From Lithobates sylvaticus (taxonomy: Eukaryota; Chordata; Amphibia; Anura; Ranidae): a stretch of DNA of 64,000 nt. The notes beneath the pieces are model-generated. The model made no database searches and was not told the DNA's origin. It saw only the letters and a program-made list of their open reading frames with translations. This document shows positions 1 through 13,087 of the stretch, one piece after another. Position 1 is the first letter of the stretch. The number at the start of each line of letters is the position of its first letter. Both the position numbers and the translations under genes were made by a program. The DNA is taken from positions 405,991,603-406,055,602 of the forward strand of contig CM053030.1 of NCBI GenBank assembly GCA_028564925.1, written 5' to 3'.

Positions 1-692
1 ACAGGTAATGATATTGTATTACAAACCAAATTATTTAACTAAATTGTTTAAAATGTGTGCTTAGACTTCCAGTATAACATGTACTGAGTTTCAATATAAT
101 ACAATTTTTTTTTTTAAGATACCTAATATGGGAGGGAAAGTTTTTCTTCTTCAAAATAATTAAAATAGCATTTTATACCACTGGCATTTGTCATTGTATA
201 TCAAGAAATACACATAAACATGTTGTCTGATTAGGACACAGAACACGGAGTACTTTACAAAGCAGTTTACTTTTTCTCAGCTGCAGATCCCATCTGTAAT
301 GGAAGTGGACTGATTCAATGAATAATATACTGTACATTATGACTTCATGTTTAATGAGCTCTGGTGGTTTACGTTATGTCTGGAGAGCAGTGATGTCATA
401 CCTCTAAACATATGAATTTATAGTGTCACCTGTAAAGGGTAATGCATCAGGGAAATCAGTGACTGGGACAATATGTATTATTGTTATTTTGTACGATGTG
501 TCTGCAGAGCAACGGATTTAAATTCAAAACGATCCTGAACAGGAAAATTAAAGTAGGAGTAAAACTTGGACTCATACTTGATAAATAATTTATTTTTTTA
601 TTATGTTATTTATTGAAGAATAATGAACATCTTTAAATGGCAAGTCCAGAAAACACAAGGCTCAAGTCTAAGTGCAGTTTGGTCAGTTGAGT
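1..692. other. No feature recognised
   Basis: AT-rich sequence with short homopolymer runs. I see no coding frame, no terminal repeats and no tandem structure. Confidence 0.4.
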
Positions 693-935
693 TAAGCCGG
701 CCATAGACGGATCGAAATTTGTCCGGTTCAGCAGGAACTGGCCGAATTTAGATTTGTGTATGGACAGGCTATTTGTACTGTTCAGTCACTTCTGGCTAAA
801 GCCACAAGCACTGCTCATTGTATTCTAAAGGCTGGGAAACTTCACGCTGTCAGAATACAATATCTCAGCGCATAGTCCATAGTGGCTGAAGGAAAGACAA
901 TTGCATTGCACGGAGCATAGAGGCTGGATTAGACT
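693..935 (+). repeat. MITE family E, partial (TAA-flanked left end)
   Basis: After a TAA the sequence starts GCCGGCCATAGACGGATCG, the same end as the copies at 60059 and (diverged) 20586. The outer arm matches; the right end is not clear. PIF/Harbinger affinity is inferred from the TAA/TTA flanks of the better copies. Confidence 0.5.
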
Positions 936-1198
936 TTGTTCTTACAGATTGCTGGATTAGCCATTGTGATTGGCTCTTATCCTCAGCTCCCGACTCCACA
1001 GGTGCCTTGGCCACAGTCTCCTTTGACTGCATATCCACCTGTCACTCGTTGCTCTATCATTGTCCGGCACTCGGATCATTTGTTACCAGCTTTTTTGCAT
1101 ACTATTTCACGGTCTCCATTGATGACACAGGACTATGTTTTCATGTGAATATCACGATTCCCAAGCTGGGGACCACAGTCCAGTTTCTTGAACATATG

Positions 1199-1457
1199 GG
1201 GTGTTATTTACTAAAGGAAAATCCACTTTGCACTTGAAAGTGCACTGAAAGTGAACTTGGAAGTAAAGTCGCCGTAGATCTGAGATCTGAGGGGGACATG
1301 CGAGGAAATAAAAAACAGCATTTTAGCTTGCACATGATTGGATGATAAAATCAGCAGAGCTTCCCCTCATTTCAGATCTACCCCTTAGATTTAGAGTGAC
1401 TGCACTTGAAAGTGCACTTCAAGTGCAAAGTGGATTTGACTTTTGTAAATAACCCCC
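1199..1457. mobile_element. Palindromic MITE, family B (GGGGTTATTTAC ends)
   Basis: The ends are a long imperfect inverted repeat: TTATTTACTAAAGGAAAATC on the left and AAGTGGATTTGACTTTTGTA then AATAACCCCC on the right. Inside are runs of AAGTGCA/TGCACTT and the block CATGATTGGATGATAAAATC. Four other copies lie in this window (19327, 20764, 28312, 61219). The flanks of this copy do not give a clean duplication, so it is probably older. It is non-coding. Confidence 0.85.
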
Positions 1458-1582
1458 AAGGTGTCAGAACCACTTCATGGGTATTCATCCATTCAGCAAC
1501 ACAGTCACCATAGTTCTTTCAGCTTGGGTCACCATTTCATGAACTGCCCTCTTTGTCTAATTTCCGTGATTTTGGATGTTTT

Positions 1583-1956
1583 TTCTGACAGAATTCCACT
1601 CAAGCTTGGCTTGCATACACACGGTCACACAAAAATTTGCTGAACTTTTGACCGTCAAGAACGCAGTGACGTACAACACTACGATGAGCCGAGAAAATTA
1701 AGTTCAATGCTTCCGAGCATGCGTCAAATTGTTTCCAAGCATGTGTAGGAATTTTGTGTGTCGGAATTGGTACAGACAATCGGAATTTCTGATCTGAACT
1801 TTTTCCGACCGAAAAATTTAGAACCTGCTCTCAATTTTTTGCTGGCTGAAATTACGCCAGCAAAAGTCAGATGGAGCATACACACAGACGCATTTTCCGA
1901 CCAAAAGCTCTCATCGGACTTTTACTGGCGGAATTTCTGAACGTGTGTATGCGGCA
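1583..1956. mobile_element. Harbinger-type MITE, family C, diverged
   Basis: It contains the family landmarks CATACACACGGTCAC, GAGCATGCGTC and CATACACACAGACGC, and ends ACGTGTGTATGCGGCATTA as do the copies at 35.3-36.1 kb. The left end is eroded. TTA follows the right end, as expected for a 3-bp TWA duplication. Short open frames here are chance. Confidence 0.65.
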
Positions 1957-2142
1957 TTAGTCTATGCACCTGGTACATCACATTGGCACTGTGGCATTGA
2001 CAGATATTATTACCCCATTTTGACACTTATTTATCTTTGGGTTTCCATTACACATATGGTCTGTCTTTTCACCACTGCCATGGCTTCCCAGTGATTTAGG
2101 TGGATCCACATACACACTTTTCTTCCTAGGTCTATTGCTTAA

Positions 2143-2834
2143 AGGGTTTGTTAACCCACTGGGTTAAAATTACATAATTCTCTCTATATATTAATGTAAT
2201 ATGCCCTGTGTTTATGCCTTCTAAAAATAATGCTGCAATGTACCTGTTTCAGAGCTCTGATCGTCAGTCACGTGATCCGTCATCTCTTTCCCCTCTCAGC
2301 CTGACAGCTGCAGTGGGTGGTACCAAGGATCCCCCACTGACATTAGCCAGGTGGGAAGAAGGAGAGGAGAAGAGAGGCGGCCCCCGCCTGCTGCAGCTGT
2401 CATGCGAGAGAGGAAAGAGACGGTGGATCATGTGACCACTGATCAGCGCTCTGAAACAGGTATATTGCAGCATTATTTTTAGAAGGCATAGACACAGGGC
2501 ATATTACATTAATACACAGAGAGGGTTATGTAATTTTAACCATAATTTAAGCAACAGGAGGGGAGGGGGTGGGGAGCAGAGAGGCACAGATATGGAGCTG
2601 ACAGGCAGAGAGGGGAAGGGAGAGCACAGAGGAGACAGAGCTGCGGATGACAAAGGCATGTAAACTGACCACGGTGTCAGGGCTCAGCAGTCATGATACA
2701 TTGAGGGAGGGTATATCCAAGCAGGATCAGCCAGGCATTGCAGTTGATAGAGGGGTCCAAATGACACAGCACAATCACTGTGCTGTATAACATGCTTTAA
2801 GGGAACAGGATTTTTTGGGGGGTTAACAAACACT
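2143..2834. mobile_element. TTAA-flanked MITE with internal foldback
   Basis: Flanked by TTAA at 2139-2142 and 2835-2838. The termini AAGGGTTTGTTAACC (left) and AAGTGTTTGTTAACC (right, reverse complement) form inverted repeats. A second, longer inverted repeat pairs about 2205-2260 with about 2447-2515 around a purine-rich centre (shared landmark AATAATGCTGCA). The TTAA target suggests a piggyBac-type transposase acting in trans; no transposase gene is present. A related right-end fragment lies at 29035-29331. Confidence 0.75.
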
Positions 2835-2838
2835 TTAA

Positions 2839-3253
2839 CATAGCGTGATTGAGTATGATTGAACTGTGTATCTATGAGTGTGGTGTCCGACGCATCTTTG
2901 CATCTAGACAACATTGTCTTTTTTATTGGTGATGGTGGGTAGGTCCCATTTTTTCATATATTGTTGTAATTTATATTATTCAATACATTTTGCTATACCA
3001 TTATTTGGTCTATTTTTGTAATTAATTATATCTGTAACCATACCCCGGTGGCTCAACAAATTGGACCTTAGGCAGCTATGCTAGTCTGCCTCTTTCTACA
3101 TATGCATAGTTTTTTGGCCATAGAGCCCCACTTTTCTCAGTGAGTGGGTAGGTTACTTGAGGTCTCATGGTAAACTTCATTATTAAATTTTCATTTCCTC
3201 CTTTTTGTTTTTTTCAATTGCATAATGCATGGCCTGCATTACTCCTTGGCTTC
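2839..3253. other. No feature recognised
   Basis: AT-rich, non-coding, with no terminal or tandem repeat visible. Confidence 0.35.
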
Positions 3254-3640
3254 TTAAAGAGGAAGGAAACTTTCTCTGCTGACATTTACCTATAGGTAAG
3301 CCTATTATAAGACTTACCTCTAGGTAGTGAAAATATCTCCTAAACGTGCACAGTTTAGGAGATATTTACATTACATGCAGCCGGTGATATCATTGGCGCA
3401 TGCGCTCTGAAGGTGTTGTTCCTTCCGAGCCCCGTGCCATGAATGGTGGCTTCTGTGCGCATGCACGGGAGTGATATCATCACGGCTCCGGACAATCACA
3501 GAGCCGGAGCCCATGAACCTGGAAGAAACTCCGGGGAAAAATGTCAGCCGTCTCAGTGGTGTGTGGGCACAGCTGCAACAGCTTTGCTCTAAGGTAAGTA
3601 TTTCATAATGAGCTAGTATGCTTTTTGAAGAACGAAAAAA
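3254..3640. repeat. Probable TTAA element, right end unclear
   Basis: It starts TTAAAGAGGAAGGAAACTTT, similar to the start of the element at 43036. It holds short internal hairpins (TATCTCCTAAAC / GTTTAGGAGATAT) and GC-rich CATGCGC blocks. I cannot place a matching right end, so the boundary is approximate. Confidence 0.4.
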
Positions 3641-4058
3641 ACTGAGGAGCTCGAGAGGAGCTTGCTATACAGCGATCTCCCCTCTGAGATATTGTGTTCT
3701 GACAGGGAACTGCCCCCGCCAGAAAACACATCGGTCAGTGCTCCCAGTCACTGGCTGAGAGAGATGAGTGGATGCCAATCTTTTTCGGACATGCCCCTTC
3801 GACAGAAACCAGACTTCTGTCAGATAGGCTGACATACACACGGGCTGAATGTCACCCGTTTTCTGTTAAACTTGTCATACAATTTTCTTGTACAGTTTTT
3901 CTTTAGATTAAAACCATATAATATTAGGTCAAACCTAAACCCTTTCAATTTGTATTCAATCAGGCAGGCCCTTGCGCTATTATACATAGTTGAAGGTAAA
4001 TCTAAAGTAAATTGAAAAAAAAAGAAAATTGTATAATGTATGGCCAGCTTTAAATTTC
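3641..4058. other. No feature recognised
   Basis: Mixed-composition non-coding DNA, partly resembling generic frog repeat sequence, but no ends could be defined. Confidence 0.3.
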
Positions 4059-4061
4059 TTA

Positions 4062-4165
4062 GGCCCCTTTCACACGATCGGACCGTTCAGATCCGCCTGT
4101 CAGTTTTGACGGCGGATCTGAACGGCCGCTCCATGTTAGTCTATGGAGCAAATGTGGGCATAGGC
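4062..4165. repeat. Family D MITE fragment (GGCCCCTTTCACACG end)
   Basis: After TTA (4059-4061) the sequence reads GGCCCCTTTCACACGATCGG, followed by a short hairpin pairing CAGATCCGCC with GGCGGATCTG. The same end is seen at 27928 and a related one at 49436. The rest of the element is missing. Confidence 0.5.
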
Positions 4166-5429
4166 CAAAAGGACCAATCCAGATTTTTTTTTTCATTTTT
4201 TTCATAAACCTATAAACATATACATTAGGTTTAACAATGCTGTTTATGCATCTACACAGAGGGCGGAGACTAGGGATATAATTCCCAATACACAGATGAC
4301 CTTCCACCCATTAATCTATAAATGTAAACTACTAATTGTAATTTTGTTACATCTCCTTTTGCCTAGCACGAAGTAAAAGACTGCCACGTAAAATTACTTA
4401 CACATCCAATATCACAATAAAGGCATTGTTAACTGTAAGGAATATTATGTTTAATGCCTGCATGCATACAGAGGAGAGAATGTGCTGATATAATGAAATA
4501 AAGGGCATCGTGTCATCTGCAGAAACTTTGCCGTCCTAGACCATGGTTTGTGGGACCTTTCTACAAATTGCGGTCCGTAAAAAAAGTTTGATCATTGTTA
4601 GTTCTTCTACATAATTCATACAATGTACCTTTTTTATGGGTATATAGATCCTTTGAAGACCAAGAACCAACTTGACTCCTGACCTGGACTGATCTTTAAC
4701 AGTTTTGGTCAGAGTTGTAAGACTGATCTTGAGTTTAGGCACATTGGCTGAACTTCTGAACTGCATAGGATACAAAAGAAGTGCTGAGAATCACACACGT
4801 GGGCAGAAGCGGACATCATACAGCCACTTTTATGATCCCACCCATTCAATTTAATGCAATGACTTTCTACAAAGTAACTTAGATCTTGAAGGGGCCTTCT
4901 GCTATTGAGCAGACTTTTGGGACATATGGTTTATAAGTCTATTCAATACATTTATGTCAGTATGTATTTTGTTGATATACAAGTATTAACCGAGGAGAAA
5001 ATATTATATATTTGACATATGATTGTGATTGGCACTAGCTGGTAAAGCCAGATTTCACCTTTTGGGGACGGTTTAGATCCCAGCGAGGTTGATCCACCAT
5101 ACCTGTCTTGCACATTCTAAATATCTTATCTCGGTCATATTGAGGTACTGTATGTGGACTGCTCAGAATAGTTCACTAGAATATTGTTTTTCATTTTATT
5201 TATAGTTTAATTTTTTTTAATAAAAGGAGATATATACAGATGCTTTGTATATTTTAGTGAGAGATCCTTTAGATATAGTTTTTTTTTCTTTTTCTTGACC
5301 ACTGATCCAATATTACAAGCTGCTATCAACCTCCTGAATAGGCTTCATCCCATTCAAAGGGTTGTGACTGCTACCCAAATGTAAGCACATTTCAACAGTT
5401 TTATATAAAGCCTGGAAGATCCTTAAACA
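4166..5429. other. No feature recognised
   Basis: AT-rich non-coding stretch. Short open frames have no recognisable domain. It leads into the minisatellite at 5430. Confidence 0.4.
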
Positions 5430-7530
5430 GTTGCCTACACTGTGTATGAGAGCCAGCCGCCTACTATTCCGCTCATACAGTGTATGCCAGGCAGTTGCAG
5501 ACTTCTTCTGTCCATACCATGTATGAGAGGTGGCTGCAGACTCCTACCCATGCTTTGTATGAGAGACGGTTGCAGATTCCTTCTACCATATTCTGTATTA
5601 GAGGTGACGGCAGACTCCTTCTACCCATACTACGTATGAGAGGCGGCTGCAGATTCCTTCTTCCCCATTTTGTGTATGAGAGGTGGCTGCAGACTCCTTC
5701 TACCCATACTATGTATGAGATGCAGCTGCAGATACCTTCTACCCTCACTGTGTATGAGAGGTGGCTGCAGACTCCTTCTACCCATACTATGCATGGCATG
5801 CAGCTGCAGATTCCTTCTTCCTATACTGTGAATGAGATGCAGCTGCAGACTCCTTCTGCTCATACTGCATATGGGAGCATGTTGCAGACTCCATCTACCC
5901 ATACTATGCATAGGATGCAGCTGCAGATTCCTTATACTGTGTATGGAAGGCAGCTGCCGATTCCTTCTACCCATACTGCATATGAGAGGCGGCTGCAGAC
6001 TCCTTGTACTCATACTGTATATGAGATGCAGCTAAAGACTCCTTTTACCCATATTGCATATAAGAGGCGGCTGAAGACTCCTACCCATATTCTGTATCAT
6101 AGGTGGCTGCAGACCCCTTCTACCCATACTGTGTATGAGGAGCGGCTGCAGGATCCTTCTACCCATACTATGTTTGAGATGCCGCTGCAGACTCCATCTA
6201 CACATACTGTGTATGAGAGGGGGCTGCAGACTCCTTCTACCCATACTATGCATGGCATGTAGCTGCAGATACCTTCTTCCTATACTGTGTATGAGATGCA
6301 GCTGCAGTCTCCTTCTACCCATACTGCATATGAGAGGTGGCTACAGAATCCTTCTACTCATACTGCATATAAGAGGTGGCTGCAGACTCCTTCTACCCAT
6401 ACTATGTTTGAGATGCCACTGCAGACTCCTTCTACCCATACTGTGTATGAGAGGGGGCTGCAGACTCCTTCTACCCATACTGTGTATGAGAGGGGGCTGC
6501 AGACTCCTTCTACCCATACTGCGTATGAGAGGCAGTTGCAGGTTCCTTCTACCCATACTGTGTATGAGAGGCAGCTGCAGGTTCCTTCTACCCATACTGT
6601 GCATGAGATGCAGCTGCAGACTCCTTTTACCCATACTGTGTATGAGAGGCAGCTGCAGACTCCGTCTACCCATACTGTGCATGAGAGGCAGCTTCTATTT
6701 CACCCCTACGGTGTATGAGAGGGGGCTGCAGACTTCTTCTACCTATGTAGTATGTATGAGAGGCACTGTCTTTCATACACAGTATAGGGGGGGGTAATAC
6801 TTCTCCTACCTATTATATGTTTGAGAGGTGACTTGGCATTATTCCACTCCTACTGTTTATGATAGCTGCTTTTTATACACAGTAGGAATGGAACATTACT
6901 CCTTCTACCCATATTTGTCAAGTAAGCTGTATAGGAGTCAGCTGCCTACTCCTTCTACCCATACTGCATATGCGAGATCGATGTCTTCTCCTTCTACCCA
7001 TACTGTGTATAAGAGGTAGCTGTCTTCTCCTTCTACCCATACTGTGTATGAGAGGTGGCTGTCTTCTCCTTCTACCCATACTGCTTATGAGAGGTGCCTG
7101 TCTACTCTTTCTACCCATACCGTGTATGAAAGATGGCTGTCTTCTCCTTCTACTCATACTGTGTATGAGAGGTGGCTGTCTTCTCCTTCTACCCATACTG
7201 TGTATGAGGAGAGGTGGTTGTCTTCTCCTTCTACCCATACTGTGTATGAGAGGTGGCTGTCTTCTCCTTCTACCCATACTGTGTATGAGAGGTGGCTGTC
7301 TTCTCTTTCTACCCATACTGCGTATGAGAGATGGCTGCCTACTCCTTTTACCCATACTGCGTATGAGAGGTGGTTGTCCTCTCCTTCTCATACTGTGTAT
7401 GAGAGGTGGCCGCTATTTCATTACCTATTTCCTTCTACCCATAATATATATGAGGGACAACTGCCTGTTTCTTCTACCTATAATGTGTATGAGAGGCAGC
7501 TGCCTACTTCTTCTACCCATACTGTGTAAT
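5430..7530. repeat. 39-bp minisatellite array, about 50 units
   Basis: Units of about 39 bp share the core TGTGTATGAGAGG and CCTTCTACCCATAC. Two sub-arrays are visible. From about 5480 to 6740 the middle reads CTGCAGACT; from about 6960 to 7400 it reads CTGTCTTCT. Because 39 is 3 x 13 and the unit lacks stops in several frames, long frames are open on both strands (for example 13-residue repeats of the MYERWLQTPSTHT type at 5480-6262). These are almost certainly by-products, not proteins. Multi-unit blocks recur: a CATGGCATG variant near 5793 and 6251, a TGTTTGAGATG variant near 6170 and 6408. This indicates block duplication. Between about 6740 and 6900 the order breaks down and some pieces are inverted. 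Confidence 0.93.
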
Positions 7531-8953
7531 GCTGTTTTTGGACTACATCAACATATGCAGAGGCCAAGAGCATGTATTCGCTTTGCTAACTACAAAAGAC
7601 CACCCTAAACACATACTTTTATTTTCTTTAATCTGCAAAGGGTCAAGAAATCAAATTAAACCATGCTTCTTGCAATTAAAACCATCACGATCTGACAAAT
7701 AATTAAATAATTATGCTTCCCTTTAAGAAATCTCTTCTGTAACCCATGGAAATACAGATCTAGATTAAAACATCAGGAACAAAATTTTCACTCTTATTCA
7801 TTTCCATTTCAGTTAATTATAGCCTGGAGCTTTGTAGCAGTCCAGGCTCTAGTCTTTTGAAGCCTGGAATGGCCTACAGAAAAGCGTTTTTTCACAAGTG
7901 CAGACTTTGATGAAAAAAAATAAAGGTGATTCGGCTTGCAATTTTAATGGTTTAATTTGACAAGCGATTGCTGTAAAGCGCTGTTTTGATGCAGGACCCA
8001 AAGATCATTGAGAGGGAGGACTAATATGTTAAATGGGACAGAAGTAAATGCAGCACAAGCAAATTTAGTAAGTCCTTACCTCTTGTAAGGCATATATATC
8101 CTGAAGGTTAGTTCATGTAGCAATTAAGAAGGAAAAGTAACAGCCTCTAGATTTGCTAATATCACAGCTCATTTCAGGTAGAAGCGGCTATTTCGTTGCC
8201 ACATTTGCAAACACCAACGCATTATTATACTAGTACTACATACCGCTGTATGGATCAAAACATTTGCCATAGTTAGAGCTTTATAACGAACTTCCCAAAA
8301 TGTAATCTTGGCACGCTGTAGCCAAGGGTGGTTCACTACACACTTGTATAAGACTTACAGTAATGAAAAATTGTGTAGTGTATATTATGAAAAAACACCC
8401 CTTGGCATTTTTCACTACAAATCCAACAAAACAAAGACAAAATACAAAAATAAAACACTCAGATGTAAACGTAGTTAACTCAGTTTTATATAATACATAG
8501 TCATTCTCCCCTCTGCAACACTGATAATGAGAAGTTATGATCATTTATAGTATAAGGCTTACAAAAAGTCAAACACAATACAAAAATACTGACACTACAG
8601 GAAAAAAAAGGCGACAGCGATGCTTGTATGCATCTTGGGTCAGTGGCACCTAGATTTACGCTACAGCATACATACAGTTAGCCAAATGCCTTTGGCTGTT
8701 GAAAGTTGCAATGCCATTCAAAAGTTAGAAGGGTGTATGCTATGTTGTGTTTTTTAGCTAATGTCACAAATACATCATAGCTGAAAAGTGGATTCCTTTT
8801 TGTAAAAAGATCCTGAAATAAGTCAAAGTAAAAGAGTGGAAACTGGTCAAAGCCTGGATATGTGGATATATTTTCAACAACACAGCATAACCACTTTATA
8901 CGTGAAATATAGCTTTCGTTCCATTGTACAGTCCTCTTGACGGATACACCGTC
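7531..8953. other. Unassigned low-repeat DNA
   Basis: No coding frame, terminal repeat or tandem unit seen. AT-rich with several AATAAA-like stretches; these alone do not support a gene end. Confidence 0.35.
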
Positions 8954-8958
8954 TATAT

Positions 8959-9017
<59 letters not shown>
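8954..9017. repeat. (TA)n microsatellite with CA end
   Basis: A long TA run with one phase break, ending in a short ACACAC tract. It accounts for the tyrosine/isoleucine-rich open frames on both strands. Confidence 0.97.
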
Positions 9018-11640
9018 TGCATTTATATCAGCATGTTTGTAGCTGCCATCCAACTCATTAACTTGCACTATTTTAAGGGTTTATTGGCATTCAACATAAT
9101 AAAGATATTACATAATATACAACGCAAATACTGTACATTCTACGTCTCGATTCCTATTTATTCTTACGGTGTATTTAAAACATTTTGGACTTTCCAAGGG
9201 TAAAGTGTTCTTCACAAAATTTCACAAGGTTCTATTAGACTCCACCAGCACAAATACCATATTACAAAGAAAGGGCATCTTAGACATTGGCTTCTACTCT
9301 TAGCTAGTCCTATCTCCATAAGCATGGCTTTAAATCTCTGTATCACCAAGTTTAAACATGGGAAGTATACAAAAATGTATACTCTTCTGCATATGTGTAG
9401 TTTTATTTTAGCAATTTTATTTTATTTCTTTAGTACCACTGTTGGGACTTGGAGATGAAATAGAGTAAATACATTACTATTTCAAAGATGTGGTTATACT
9501 ACATTGTTTTTTTATTGCGATCTATATTCAGCATACACCCCCCACAAGATCTGCATGCCTTAAGCTGCTTTATGCTGGCTTTCTTGACGTAATGGTTAAT
9601 TATCGCATTAGGGATGTAGATTTCCAGATCCATAACTGGCTTAAATATATATAAAATATGAGCATCATATATTCTCATTTATCTCTGGGCATGACTAACA
9701 ATTCTTTGAAGTATGTCAAGCATGGGCTGTTTACAACATACCCTGGCTACCATAAAAGGAAAATATGTCTAATATATAAAATGCACTCGCTCATACCAAC
9801 GTTCTTAAACATAAAACTATTTTCCCTGTATGTACAGTACATGTTAATACTAAATTTAATATATATAATATCACAGTTTATACAAGGTCTGGAAGGCGTC
9901 CCATAATCTTGACCCATTATCAAAATCAATACAGTGGGTGGAGAAAGCAAATTTAAGATGGTGGCTGTTTGTGTTTTTACAAGCGAAAGGATCTATGGAT
10001 AACAGATTGCTGATGATGATATTAATTACGGGAATAATAATACATGTGACATTAAATTATATAAAAAAAAAGAAAAAAACAGTAAAGTCCTTCACATATT
10101 TTAACACTCATCTGTCCCAAGTTTAGAACACAAAAAAAAATGGTACCATAAAAAAAGATGTTGCTGTCAAGGTAATAGTATGATCGATAGCTACCACAGC
10201 AGAAGCATTAGTGAGCAAAAAATTTTCAACCATTATTTTCCGCAACAAAAAATAACTACAGGTATAAATCTCAGCTTTCCGGCATAGTAAAAAAAAATAT
10301 AAAGGATAACAGGGTGAGTGTAAAAACACCTCCTAAAAGCCCAGCATCCATAGTAAAAGTTTACTTTACATTCCACCGTGCTCCTACAAGAGCTGTGCAT
10401 TTTGCATTCCCCATAACTTTTGAAGACTCTGAACTATAAAATAAATATGTCAATATTTCACTGCGGTAATCCAAAAGGCATAGGTTCCTATGTTTTATCT
10501 ATACAACTGAAGCACCAGCCATAACTCTCCCTGGAAAATTAGAAAACCATTCTAAGAAAATAAATACAGTCTAAATAGATTATTATTTGAAATGTCTATT
10601 CTTTAAAAATGTAACGCTGATGTTTACACCAGACATGTAAGGCACATGCAGCAATAGATTATTCTTTAAAAAAAAAATCTGTATAAAATTTGCAGCAGTA
10701 AAACAATGGAAAGTTATTTGATACACTACACAATTGTTGTTCTATCAATAAGCCTAGATATTGGCAACAGTAAGCTATACCAACAGCAGGAAAAATACAC
10801 TAACTACTAAAATGTTTTTTTTTTTTAAATAGAGACCACAAAGCCAATGACTTTACATTTTAAACAGCGGGTATACCTAAAATAACAGTGCACACAACAG
10901 ATTTTAATTTCCCACAATTTGTTCCATTTGTTAACATTACAGATATGTGTGAGATATCGTTATCGTTAACCATCCTCAACTCAAACTATACATTTCTCCT
11001 AATATTAAGAAACACCAATAACTAGAAATGAAAGTCGATTAAATAGCAATATTTTAATATTAATTTTACAGCTGAAGATCACGTGAAAGGGGTCTGCCTT
11101 AAATCTGTAAATGGCACTATATCTGTAAAAAAATGCAAGATATGAGTGGGTTAATCCCTTTTAAACTGTGTTTTAAGTGTCTTTTTTTTTTTCTTTTGCC
11201 ATGGATTTAATGTTTGGATCTGGTCCAAAACACTTGCACAAGCCAAATTGCGCTGGAACAAAAAAAAAAAAATCTGTTTATATACTCTCTTTCACGAAGG
11301 CACTAGAAAATAATTTATGTAGAGGCCGGATTTATAAAACACCAAGGGAGTGGTGTGGAGGAGGAGGCAGCACACACATTGAAATGCAATCACACATTAA
11401 AAATAGGTAGTTTGATAACATAATCAGAGGGCAAGAGGCTTCGCAGACATTCCAAAGCTTCTAAAAGGCAACTTTACAAAAAGCCTGAAAGAGAACAATA
11501 TCGTAAGCTATCATTTAGCTTCCTGATGTCATGTGGACAACTGATATGCCGAACACTTTCACTGTTTATATAGACACAATTCATGTTTACCCTGATTAAC
11601 GCCCCAAAGGCAAACTTCCTCTTAGATTCAAAAAAAAAAA
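9018..11640. other. Unassigned AT-rich DNA without recognised repeats
   Basis: One of the longest stretches in the window with no recognisable mobile element. It has many A and T runs. Open frames are short and lack domain motifs. It could be a long untranslated region or intron, but no splice or coding signal supports this. Confidence 0.35.
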
Positions 11641-11641
11641 A

Positions 11642-12200
11642 AGCATAAAACAAAAACATTTAGAGTGTCCTTTAGGTGACCAGCAGTCAAAACCTTTTTG
11701 AATTTAATAAGTATTATATGGAAGAAAAGGCTATTTTTTAAGACTTCCTAAGAAAGGACAGCTCATGCTTCTCTGTTATCATTGGCAAAGACTAACATAC
11801 ATAACAGATTTAAAAAAAAGGCATAAAACAAAAACATTTCGAGGACGAGTGTCCTTTAAGTGACCAGCAGAAGAAACCTTTTAAATTGAATACATATTAT
11901 ATGTTAGAGAAGAATCAGGGCTATTTTTTAAAGACTTCCTAAGAAATGACAGCTCATGCTTCTCTGATATCAATGGCATAGACTAACATACATAACAGAG
12001 TAAACAAAAAAGGCATAAAACAAAAACATTTAGAGGATGAGTGTCCTTTAAGTGACCAGCAGAAGAAACCTTTCAAATTTAATACATATTATATATAAGA
12101 GCAGAATCAGGGCTAATTTTTAAGATTTCCTAAGAAATGACAGCTCAAGCTTCTCTGTTATCTTTGGCAAAGACTAACACACATTACAGATTTTTTTTTT
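11642..12200. repeat. Tandem triplication, unit about 180-190 bp
   Basis: Three head-to-tail units begin GCATAAAACAAAAACATTT at 11642, 11821 and 12013. Each continues with GTGTCCTTTA(A/G)GTGACCAGC and GACAGCTCA(T/A)GCTTCTCTG. The copies differ by scattered substitutions and small indels, so the array is not very recent. No coding capacity. Confidence 0.9.
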
Positions 12201-13087
12201 TTTTAATCAAAGAAAAAAGCATTGGTGACATGTAGGAACCATGTTGTCATATTTAATTGCAAGCAGGAGAAATATGCAATGGTGGGCGCTCAGATCCACA
12301 ATTTTGTTTTATGATCACACATTTAGATGGAAGGAACTAAATTTCATTTAGTCGTACAGAGCACAGGGTGCTCATAAAGCAGAAAAAAAAAAGGTAACAA
12401 CATAATTGAAGGAGCAATCCACAGCCGAGGTGTTGAACACTGTGTTAAAACCACTGTGATAAACAGCCTGGCAATTCATCTAAATCAGTGTCAGAGCAAA
12501 GCAGCATCCTGCAGGCTCCTTTTTTTTTGGAGCAGTGAATGGCTTGTGAAGTTCTAGTGCCTTTGGTCATTTCTCAAAAACTTGAAGCCTGGGTGCTAAA
12601 GCCTTACTACTGTTTACAATGTGTGTGCTCCACAGCACCATGTCAAGATCAGATAACCGCACTTTTGCAGACCACATGCAAGAAGGCTCCTTCTCCTCCT
12701 TCACAAAACCTCCTACTGTAGATGGAAAAACCACTGACTGTATCTTGGGGCATGCCTGTAATTGATGGCTGAATGCTGAAGTCTCCAGCAGCCAGGGTTA
12801 TTTAGCAATGCTGAAACTTTGAAAGTCAGGGCAAAGCAAATTTAAAGGTGCTAAGGTCAAGCTTAAGAATTATGGCTTTGCAAGCAGCCAACAGCGATAA
12901 ATCCGAATATAGTACATTTGTTATCCTACTGCTCCCATCAAGCAGTTAAATATACAAACACAACAAAAAACATTTTCTTTAGCCGACGCCTACGAAAGAC
13001 CTTAGGTAAAATTCAAGAGATTTCAATGAAATAAACAAGGATACACAAACACTTTCTATACCAACCCTTTTTATTGCTTTCAAACAA
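12201..13087. other. Unassigned DNA; one degenerate unit of the next array
   Basis: Mostly unassigned. From about 12999 a degenerate copy of the following 88-bp unit is visible (GACCTTAGGTAAAATTCAAG), separated from the main array by about 25 bp of unrelated sequence. Confidence 0.45.

Noticed and set aside
5480-6262. 260-codon open frame read as a repeat protein
   Set aside because: The 39-bp unit is a multiple of three without stops in several frames; equally long frames run on the opposite strand, so the open frame is expected without selection.
8678-9203. Frames with long tyrosine-isoleucine runs
   Set aside because: Created by the (TA)n microsatellite at 8954-9017.
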